Shown here one piece after another: positions 13,501 to 18,185 of a stretch of DNA of 18,185 bases. Position 1 is the first letter of the stretch; each line of letters opens with the position of its first letter. The DNA is taken from the NCBI GenBank assembly GCA_030623425.1, contig JAUXMA010000004.1:1-18185 (forward strand). Reading direction: 5' to 3'. The translations under genes were made by a program, and so were the position numbers. This stretch comes from Rhodospirillaceae bacterium (lineage in GTDB: Bacteria > Pseudomonadota > Alphaproteobacteria > Rhodospirillales > 2-02-FULL-58-16). The notes beneath the pieces are model-generated. The model was not told the DNA's origin. It made no database searches and was given only the letters and a program-made list of their open reading frames with translations.

Positions 13501-14722
13501 GGGCGATGGCATCCAGGAACGCTCCCACCAAGTCACCGCGTCGGTGGATCGGGCGGTGAAGTTGTTGGGCCTTGTGACGAGCGCCCTGCACCGCCAATCC
13601 CTGGACCTGACCGCCGATGCCGGGCGGGCAACGAATCAGGTGGCTTCCTTCAGCGATTCCCTCACCGAGAGTTCGAACCAACTGAACGGTCTTTCCGAGC
13701 GCACCTTCTCTCATCTCAATGATGTCGGACAGGGTTTGCGGGAATGGGCGCGGGAATTGTCGAGCCTGTCGCGTCAGGCGACGGCCGATATGGATGGCGC
13801 GTCCGACGCTCTGCATCTTCGCTCCCGGGAATTGACCGCCGCCTCGGAGGAAGCGGTCGCTCAACTTGGCCGTGTCGACAAGTTGATGACCCAGCATTCG
13901 GACGAAGCCGTTCGAAAAACCGACCACAGCGCCGCCAAGCTGAACAAGGTGGGAAAAACCATCCATCGGCATTCCCGGCAAGCGTTCGCCATGTCAAGCC
14001 AGATCGCCGACAAGTTGGAAGGCGCCCGCGATGTCCTCCACCGGGGTATGCAGGAATTGACGGTCTCCTACGGAGAAACGGAAGAGGGCGTCAAGTCCTT
14101 GAGTGAGACGCTGAGCCTGCGGGCCGGCGAGATCGGCAAGGTGGCGGGCGAAACCCTGCTCAAGATGGAGGTTTGGGACAAAACCTTGAGCGAGCGGTCG
14201 CAAGGGTTGAGCAATGCCTCGGATGAGATGACCAGACAGGCCCTGGAGGCGACCGAGACCATCGACAGCCGAACCCAAGCGATGAAGGAGGTTTCGAGCG
14301 AAGCCGCGACGCTTGTGAATGAACTGAAAGAGCGGACGGAGCAAGTCGGCATCGCCGATTTCCTGCGCCGCGCCACATTCATCACGGAACGCTTGCAGTC
14401 GCTCGCGGTCGACATGACCCGGTTGCTGGAAACCCATATCAGCGAGGACGATTGGCGCCGTTTCAACAAGGGCGAAAAGGGAATATTTGTCCGCAAGATG
14501 CTGGGTTTCAAGGAGAAATCCCGGCTTGCCGCGATCCGGCGAAAATACCAGGAGGATGGGGAGTTCAGGGATTATGTAGACCGTTACCTCATCCAGTTCG
14601 ACAGCTTCTTGAAAGAGGCGAAGAAACGGGATCACCGGGAGGTGTTAAGCACCACCTTCCTGTCCTCGGACATAGGCAAGGTTTACATGCTGCTGGCCCG
14701 GGCGCTCGGCCGGGATATCTGA
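10535..14722 (+). CDS. giant membrane-anchored coiled-coil protein with 45 tandem 25-residue repeats
   Basis: A 1395-residue protein in four parts. Residues 1-72 are a polar, probably disordered cytoplasmic tail. Two hydrophobic helices (about 76-96 and 113-133) form an inner-membrane hairpin; YLKYR before and FERGRRL after put both ends in the cytoplasm. Residues 146-1266 are 45 head-to-tail units, each 25 residues except unit 20 (621-641), which has 21. The loose consensus is xLxxRSxELxxxSDxAxxx(V/L)xxVGE, with core positions 2, 6, 9, 13, 16, 20 and 23, which is a 7-7-11 coiled-coil pattern rich in Ser/Ala. Residues 1267-1395 are a non-repeated domain (DFLRRATFI, MTRLLE, EDDWRRFNKGEKGIF, DIGKVYMLLARALGR), which resembles the tails of other long Rhodospirillales hypothetical proteins by memory. 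No enzymatic motif is present. The anchor-plus-rod plan recalls Caulobacter TipN, but homology is not claimed. Confidence 0.93.
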   Translation: MTDMHRMQKDDAKQTIQVVYDEDTAVDEHPIGKGPAAETKRVDPADGIANAAANLSPDPSAILDDWTPPFYLKYRLPSIAGIVTSLSWLIACAYYIDRQIIWSDLFSLLPHEIAGMVVGVLTPLALLWMVIAFFERGRRLSHESEALGWHLRKLAYPSDRAQTRMREITESLRCQARDLTKASEEAASRAEAVDEMIRRRTVGLSQVSEDADLRARAIAEVLGRQTEDLRTTTEKAAERARQAGEVLYRQSHELTTSADRASAQAEDFCQVLHRRSHELTETSEQVAARTRESADSFQERTRELGEISTQTLAYADETAKVLHARMEELLQASDDAAEQVRAGAELLHRNSQDLNRRSDHATMQTDLIRENLRQQTEGLADIGKLLTAQTSEIEVNLGRQAQLLSGTADKVGEQVRGIGDELQGQARELVSTSEHVSLHLKASSEAFHKQAGELSEVSDRTTAKTRTLGENLQQISQELSIVSDKLLDRADRVGEALKSRSSDLSEISDHTLVKVDKVGESIQHRASDLAELSNQCLLRFGNVSDSLRQRCAELATVADQTSNHVGSLSVALEQSSEEVVTASQKGAAGITSATQALRRGVIEIDATSGRASQLVESFNEQLHGITDISEAAMTKLRDLSMAVEDRSGEITVASDQAASQMDGVAALLGQQAQKLDHISGRATKLMTNAVMQLQKHSQELDGSSDKAEARLQNVGEEMQRVLQEVIAAADDASARVQAVAGNLQQRSDDLSAVSGQAVGDVGMVGTALLERSREVASAADRASRLIALVTEAMHRQAEDLTGSTSHTAERMESTSENLLKHLVELGRLGDDTAGRLTVAGKSLRVQSEELSNASNLTIGRFQETTGCLQEGVRVLGEASDSASTHIEAVGGTMREHMQDATTATERAAARLEGIAGSLRQHSNDINASLESAGKGLGDVGDMLQQRSKDLTDVYGAASGHLRAFGDILHQQAAGMSSASNEATAKLGKVGDGIQERSHQVTASVDRAVKLLGLVTSALHRQSLDLTADAGRATNQVASFSDSLTESSNQLNGLSERTFSHLNDVGQGLREWARELSSLSRQATADMDGASDALHLRSRELTAASEEAVAQLGRVDKLMTQHSDEAVRKTDHSAAKLNKVGKTIHRHSRQAFAMSSQIADKLEGARDVLHRGMQELTVSYGETEEGVKSLSETLSLRAGEIGKVAGETLLKMEVWDKTLSERSQGLSNASDEMTRQALEATETIDSRTQAMKEVSSEAATLVNELKERTEQVGIADFLRRATFITERLQSLAVDMTRLLETHISEDDWRRFNKGEKGIFVRKMLGFKEKSRLAAIRRKYQEDGEFRDYVDRYLIQFDSFLKEAKKRDHREVLSTTFLSSDIGKVYMLLARALGRDI
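10970..14332 (+). repeat. 75-bp coding tandem repeat array, 45 units
   Basis: This is the DNA encoding residues 146-1266 of the repeat protein. Units are 75 bp (unit 20, 12395-12457, is 63 bp). They are conserved in protein pattern but strongly diverged in bases; short shared words such as GAATTGAC recur. That indicates old duplication followed by selection on helix phase rather than recent slippage. Confidence 0.9.
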
Positions 14723-16192
14723 GCTTTCATCCGGCGGGGGATTGCCCGGCGCCGGCGCCGCGGTGGCGCTCTTGTTCTTGCAAGCGCGGACGAAATCGAC
14801 GAAACGCCGGGTCCAGCGGTTGCCGCCGACGTCGCGCATATGGGCAAAGCTGGCCAACAGGTTGTTGATCACAAGCCCGTCGTGGCGTCCGTCGATGCCG
14901 GACCCGCGCAGGACTTCGTATGCGAAAACCGGCTCGAAGCCGAGGTTTTCCAGACTGGAATAATGGAACTCGTGGGCCGGCAACTCTTGCCGCCGGCCGC
15001 TGTCGTCCAACGGCGGCCATGGGCAGCGGCCGGTCTCCCTGAGCCGCACGTAGCCGCGTCCTTGCGGTTTTTCGTGCATGAGCGCGTCGGCGGCGATGAC
15101 GCCGGCCATCTCGCGAACGACTCCTCGCCAGGAAAGAGAACGGGCAAGATACATCAGACCACCGCATTCCGCGTAAGTCGGCAGGCCGGCCTCGATGGCG
15201 TCGCGGATTTGCCGGCGCAGGACGGCGTTGGCTTCCAGCTCCGCCATATGGGTTTCCGGAAATCCGCCGCCGATGATGAGACCGTCGATCTCGGCAAGCC
15301 GGGAATCGCTCAACAAGTCGATTGGCACCAATTCCGCCCGCGCCGCCGCAAGGGCTTCCAGGTCGTCGGGGTAGTAAAAGCCGAAGGCCCGATCCCGGGC
15401 AACGCCGATCCTGACGTCGGGCGTTGCCGCCGCCGGGCGCGGCAGTGGCGACGCGGCCAGGGACGGCGCCGCTATCTCCAACAGACGGTGCAGGTCCACC
15501 TGCCCGGAAATGGCCGCGGCGATGGCGGCGATCTTGGTTTCGGCATCGGCGACTTCGTTGCTTGGAATGAGCCCCAAGTGCCTTTCCGGGATTTCCAGTC
15601 GCGGCTCACGGTGGACGGCGCCCAGGACCGGCACGTCGGTGTAATGTTCGAGGGCGGCGCGGAGCTTGGCTTCGTGGCGGCCGCCGCCGATCTTGTTGAA
15701 AATCACGCCGGCGATTTGAGCCATCGGCTCGAAGGCTTGGTACCCCAGAATCAAAGGGGCGACGCCGCGGGTCATGCCGCCAGCGTCAATGACCAGCACC
15801 ACCGGCGCGCCGAGCAAGCCGGCAAGCGCCGCGGTGGAGTCGCCGCCGGCCAGATCGAGCCCGTCGTAAAGCCCCTTGTTGCCTTCGACGAGGGAAAAAT
15901 CGGCGCCGTCGGAATGGCGCGAGAATGTGGCGATGATCTCTTGTTGGGTCATGGTGTGGTAATCGAGGTTGCGGCACGCCCGGCGGCACGGGAAATCGGC
16001 CGCGCCCGCCGCCGCCGGTTCGGGGCGGTTAAGCGAAGCGGCGGCGGTCAGCCACATGGGGTCGATGTAATCCGGGCCCTTCTTGAAAGGCTGAACGACG
16101 TGGCCGCGCTGGACGAGCGCCCTGATGATGCCCGTGGAAACCATGGTTTTGCCCGATGACTTGCGGGCCGCCGAGATCAGAAGATGGGACAT
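14645..16192 (-). CDS. cobB: cobyrinate / hydrogenobyrinate a,c-diamide synthase family (CobB/DsrN type)
   Basis: A 515-residue ATP- and glutamine-dependent amidase. The N-terminal half is a dethiobiotin-synthetase-like ATPase with SAARKSSGKT (7-16), KKGPDYIDPMWL (37-48), VEGNKGLYDG (102-111) and DSTAALAGLLGAPVVLVID. The C-terminal half is a class I glutamine amidotransferase with LIIGGGFPETH (305-315), nucleophile C343 in TYAECGGLMYL, and HEFHYSS (407-413). Family members are usually about 430-470 residues. The excess here is an Ala/Gly/Pro insert (about 57-68) and a Pro-rich tail after 472. The end HDGLVINNLLASFAHMRDVG resembles the DsrN siroheme-amidase branch, so cobalamin precursor and siroheme are both possible substrates. 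The 3' end overlaps the repeat-protein gene by 78 bases in convergent orientation. Confidence 0.88.
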   Translation of the reverse strand: MSHLLISAARKSSGKTMVSTGIIRALVQRGHVVQPFKKGPDYIDPMWLTAAASLNRPEPAAAGAADFPCRRACRNLDYHTMTQQEIIATFSRHSDGADFSLVEGNKGLYDGLDLAGGDSTAALAGLLGAPVVLVIDAGGMTRGVAPLILGYQAFEPMAQIAGVIFNKIGGGRHEAKLRAALEHYTDVPVLGAVHREPRLEIPERHLGLIPSNEVADAETKIAAIAAAISGQVDLHRLLEIAAPSLAASPLPRPAAATPDVRIGVARDRAFGFYYPDDLEALAAARAELVPIDLLSDSRLAEIDGLIIGGGFPETHMAELEANAVLRRQIRDAIEAGLPTYAECGGLMYLARSLSWRGVVREMAGVIAADALMHEKPQGRGYVRLRETGRCPWPPLDDSGRRQELPAHEFHYSSLENLGFEPVFAYEVLRGSGIDGRHDGLVINNLLASFAHMRDVGGNRWTRRFVDFVRACKNKSATAAPAPGNPPPDESSDIPAERPGQQHVNLAYVRGQEGGA

Positions 16193-16195
16193 GGT

Positions 16196-16315
16196 TCAAG
16201 CCGCCAAACGTTCCCTAGTGGTCTGTATCATCTCCTCTTCGGTCAAGGGGCGCGACGTTCTCGGTCCCTTGCCGACGATGCGTGCGTACTGGCCGAAAGG
16301 ATGTTCCTCGCTCAT
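16196..16315 (-). pseudogene. 39-codon remnant resembling the start of a TrpD2-like glycosyltransferase gene
   Basis: The minus-strand frame from ATG 16315 to TGA 16198-16196 reads EHPFGQYARIVGKGPRTSR near its start. That resembles, from memory, the N-terminus of TrpD2/YbiB-like glycosyl transferase family 3 proteins (about 320 residues), which share an HPFxQYxRIxGKG opening. After PLTEEE the frame runs into MIQTTR, encoded by the 18-base repeat-element end at 16233-16216, then ERLAA and a stop. The rest of the gene is missing. The stop lies three bases before the cobB ATG, so the piece could still act as a leader frame coupled to cobB. It may be expressed but would lack the catalytic domain. 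Confidence 0.6.
16216..16233. repeat. terminal fragment of the MITE-like family
   Basis: TAGTGGTCTGTATCATCT matches, over 18 exact bases, the reverse complement of the right end of the complete copy (18136-18153). It includes the TA boundary and lies in CTAG context. Nothing of the element interior is left beside it, so it is a deletion scar or abortive copy. Confidence 0.65.
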
Positions 16316-16637
16316 GGCCGTTCCGTTATCCCGGCATGGAAGATATAGGTATGATTGATTCCAGTTTTATATTGCTTTGGCGGTTTTTGCATTCCTTGAT
16401 GTTTTCCCGTTTAAATCCGCCGTCTCGTCGGGCCGGCGGAAGTGGGGGTCGATGTCGGCGCCGGCGAGGCTGACGGGCAGGATGGGTAGTACTTTTACCG
16501 CCAACGCGACTAGTACAGTACAGCGCAATTAACGACCGCGCCGCCTTGGTGGACGATGGCGCTGAAAACCACTTGCTCCGGCGGGGCGCGTTTGCCGACG
16601 GCTCGGGGACGAACGGACAAAGGGAGACAAAGCGAGC
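16316..16637. other. gene-free gap, 322 bp, between the cobB side and heme A synthase
   Basis: No frame here is convincing. A TTG-started 53-codon minus-strand frame (16528-16367) has a hydrophobic start but no ribosome binding site. GTACAGTAC (16514-16522 region) is a 9-base palindrome of a kind used as a TetR-type operator, without further support. Promoters for both flanking genes must lie here; none with good elements was seen. Confidence 0.45.
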
Positions 16638-17684
16638 ATGACTGATCCAATCCTCCGCCGGCACGACAGGGTAATCGCCATGTGGCTTTTCGCCGTCATT
16701 GGCATGGTCTTCGCCATGGTCGTCCTAGGGGGAGTGACCCGCTTGACCCACTCGGGGCTGTCCATGGTCGAATGGAAACCATTGACCGGCTGGCTGCCGC
16801 CGCTGAACGAAACGGAATGGCAAGCCGCTTTCGGCCAGTACCGGCAATTTCCCGAATACGCGGCATTCAACCCAGGCATGACCCTGTCCGGGTTCAAGGC
16901 CATTTTCTTGCTGGAGTATACGCACCGTCTGTGGGGACGCTTGATCGGCACCGCTTTTTTGCTTCCCGGCCTTTACTTTCTCTTCCGCGGCTGGCTGAGC
17001 CGGCGGCTGGCGGCAAAGCTTTTGCTGGCCTTCGTTCTCGGCGCGGCGCAGGGCGGACTGGGCTGGTACATGGTGAAAAGCGGACTTATCAAGCATCCCG
17101 ATGTCAGCCAGTATCGCCTGACCGCGCATCTAGGATTGGCGCTGGCCATCCTCGGCTACATGTCATGGTTGGCGTTGGGGCTGTTGAAGCCGGAGCCCGA
17201 CCCGGAACGGATCCAGCAGCCGGGCCATTTATGGGGCGCGGCGATCGCCTTGGCGGGCCTGATCACCGTCACCGCCCTCTCGGGTGGGTTTGTCGCCGGT
17301 CTCGACGCCGGCTTTGTCTACAATACCTTTCCCCTGATGGATGGCCGGCTGATTCCCGATGGCCTTTTTTCCTTGCATCCGCTTTGGCGCAATTTTTTCG
17401 AGGACATCGCCACGGTGCAGTTTGTTCACCGGTCGCTGGCCGAAACGGTATTGCTGGCGGTCGGGGTGTTTTGGATCGGCGCCCTCGGGAAACGACTGGC
17501 GCCCCGTACACGCCTGGCCGTCAATGTTTTGGGCCTGGCGGCGGCGATCCAGGTCGGCCTGGGAATTTCCACCCTGGTGCTTGTGGTTCCGCTACCCCTT
17601 GCCGCCGGCCACCAAGCCTCGGCGGTGGTCCTGTTCTTTGCCTCGCTGTGGGTCGCTCATCGGCTGCGGCCAAGCCGGGAGTGA
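16638..17684 (+). CDS. ctaA: heme A synthase (COX15/CtaA type)
   Basis: A 348-residue inner-membrane enzyme with about eight hydrophobic segments. It oxidises the C8 methyl of heme O to a formyl group, giving heme A for aa3-type cytochrome oxidase. The four conserved heme-ligand histidines are visible: H96 in LLEYTHRLWGR, H164 in RLTAHLGLAL, H264 in QFVHRSLAE and H325 in AGHQASAVVLF. GGVTRLTHSGLSMVEWKP (31-48) and the NTFPLMDGRLIP block (229-240) are typical of the alphaproteobacterial/mitochondrial class. AGGGAG lies about 13 bases before the ATG, a little far but acceptable. No other oxidase genes are nearby. The symbol could equally be given as cox15. Confidence 0.95.
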   Translation: MTDPILRRHDRVIAMWLFAVIGMVFAMVVLGGVTRLTHSGLSMVEWKPLTGWLPPLNETEWQAAFGQYRQFPEYAAFNPGMTLSGFKAIFLLEYTHRLWGRLIGTAFLLPGLYFLFRGWLSRRLAAKLLLAFVLGAAQGGLGWYMVKSGLIKHPDVSQYRLTAHLGLALAILGYMSWLALGLLKPEPDPERIQQPGHLWGAAIALAGLITVTALSGGFVAGLDAGFVYNTFPLMDGRLIPDGLFSLHPLWRNFFEDIATVQFVHRSLAETVLLAVGVFWIGALGKRLAPRTRLAVNVLGLAAAIQVGLGISTLVLVVPLPLAAGHQASAVVLFFASLWVAHRLRPSRE

Positions 17685-17694
17685 CGGAGGCTCG

Positions 17695-17931
17695 TCATTT
17701 CTTGAACGTCTTGTGAGGATTCTTCATCGTTTCGATGGCTGACTCGAAAACCATGCGCACCTGCTCTTCGTCGCAGCCCATGAGCAAGGCGTCTTCGAAG
17801 GCGTCCTGACAGGATTGGCGGATCTCCTCGAGGTTCTCATTGAGCACCTTCAGCTTCTCCTCGCAGGTGACGGGGCTGCCGTCGGGCTGCCGCCAGACGA
17901 TCTGGCGTTGCTTGGGTTTTTTCGTGTTCAT
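17695..17931 (-). CDS. small conserved-looking hypothetical protein, 78 residues
   Basis: A compact, charged, soluble protein: a basic start (NTKKPKQRQ), then VWRQPDGSPVTCEEKLKVL, then a helical region with QDAFEDALLMGCDEEQVR. It has no signal peptide or membrane segment. I recall similar short proteins in other Rhodospirillales, but I assign no function. A weak GGAAAG lies about six bases before the ATG. The stop is ten bases from that of heme A synthase, in convergent orientation. The complete MITE-like element begins only 14 bases upstream of the ATG, so the promoter lies in or beyond the element. Confidence 0.75.
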   Translation of the reverse strand: MNTKKPKQRQIVWRQPDGSPVTCEEKLKVLNENLEEIRQSCQDAFEDALLMGCDEEQVRMVFESAIETMKNPHKTFKK

Positions 17932-17945
17932 TTAGCTTTCCACCC

Positions 17946-18153
17946 TAGTGGCCTGCGTCAGCCAAAGTGCACCCCTTCGGGCGGCCTTGCGAGGCTTCCG
18001 GACGTCGTCGCGCGCCGCTTGTGGTGCACAGACACCACGGCCTGCCTTTGCCGAAGCGAAGCTCCGGCTTCGCGCAGGCAGGCGCGACGCGCTCCTAGCC
18101 GGAAACCTCGCAACGCCGTCGTAGGGGTACAATTTAGATGATACAGACCACTA
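17946..18153. mobile_element. complete MITE-like element, copy D, 208 bp with TA boundaries
   Basis: Both ends lie in CTAG, with a TA at each border (17946-17947, 18152-18153), as expected if the TA target was duplicated. The terminal arms run inward for about 55 bases with imperfect complementarity: GTGGCCTGCGTCAGCC on the left against GTGGTCTGTATCATCT from the right end, then CACCCC/TACCCC and TTGCGAGGCTTCCGG/TTGCGAGGTTTCCGG. Inside are a hairpin GTGGTG-cacaga-CACCAC (18021-18038) and the 42-base core palindrome (18041-18082) shared with copy A. No frame in it reads like a transposase. TA duplication points to IS630/Tc1-mariner type mobilisation in trans, which is inference. Confidence 0.8.
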
Positions 18154-18185
18154 GCCGAATTGAAAACTCCTCGGCATGTCATCGA

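Noticed and set aside
12932..13981. 349-codon and other long frames antisense to the repeat array
   Set aside because: They mirror the 75-base periodicity of the real gene, and lack any domain or ribosome site.
10970..14332. CRISPR array suggested by 75-bp periodicity
   Set aside because: Units differ strongly in bases, there are no alternating repeat and spacer blocks, and the region is one continuous coding frame.
14840..16159. 439-codon open frame on the plus strand
   Set aside because: It is antisense to cobB, which has all catalytic motifs; long antisense frames are expected at this GC content.
16367..16528. TTG-started 53-codon minus-strand frame beginning MRCTVLVALAVKVLP
   Set aside because: The hydrophobic start and downstream composition look faintly protein-like, but there is no ribosome site, the start is rare and the tail is low quality. 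It may be a gene scrap; not listed as a gene.
16682..17716. 344-codon frame shifted relative to heme A synthase
   Set aside because: The product is Arg/Gly-rich with no membrane segments; the other frame has the four heme-ligand histidines.
17932..18132. 66-codon frame inside the complete mobile element, and the 64-codon frame 3738-3932 in copy A
   Set aside because: Both run through the hairpin core and terminal repeats; their products do not align to each other in a consistent frame and look like neither transposase nor any known protein.

Overview
The window looks like a chromosomal segment of a GC-rich alphaproteobacterium, probably of the Rhodospirillales (Magnetospirillum- or Azospirillum-like). 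This rests on the housekeeping genes: fabI and aroC side by side, an alphaproteobacterial type COX15/CtaA heme A synthase, an RT0821-type glycine-zipper lipoprotein, and codon use rich in G/C third positions. The assignment is inferred from protein character alone; no rRNA or tRNA gene is present.

Layout. The left edge (1-297) holds the 3' end of a TlyA-type rRNA methyltransferase gene. Facing it is an unusual fusion of a rhodanese domain to a HigA-type antitoxin (331-1059, minus). After a gene-poor gap comes a small hypothetical gene (1482-1700), then aroC and fabI on the minus strand (1729-3655). A degenerate copy of a short inverted-repeat element (3726-3970) sits directly behind the fabI promoter. 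A glycine-zipper lipoprotein (minus) diverges from a plus-strand run of pdxH, a CDF metal transporter overlapping it by one base, and a phosphotransferase-ATPase fusion (4800-7907). A tandem universal stress protein follows, with a near-consensus sigma70 promoter, then a convergent SRAP/YedK DNA-repair gene and a divergent SDR oxidoreductase.

The centrepiece is a 1395-residue membrane-anchored protein (10535-14722). It has two transmembrane segments, then 45 tandem helical units of exactly 25 residues (one unit has 21), then a non-repetitive C-terminal domain. Its last 78 bases overlap the 3' end of a convergent CobB-type a,c-diamide synthase gene. Upstream of cobB only a 39-codon remnant, resembling the start of a TrpD2-like glycosyltransferase gene, is left; it runs into a piece of the same mobile repeat. 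The window ends with a heme A synthase, a small conserved hypothetical gene, and a complete 208-bp copy of the repeat element.

Two threads connect the region. One is the TA-flanked MITE-like family, with four loci (about 295, 3726, 16216, 17946) whose ends touch gene ends: a stop codon, a promoter, a truncated reading frame and a 5' leader. The other is the 25-residue repeat rod, the best candidate here for an undescribed system: a cytoplasmic coiled-coil rod up to about 165 nm long if fully helical, tethered to the inner membrane.
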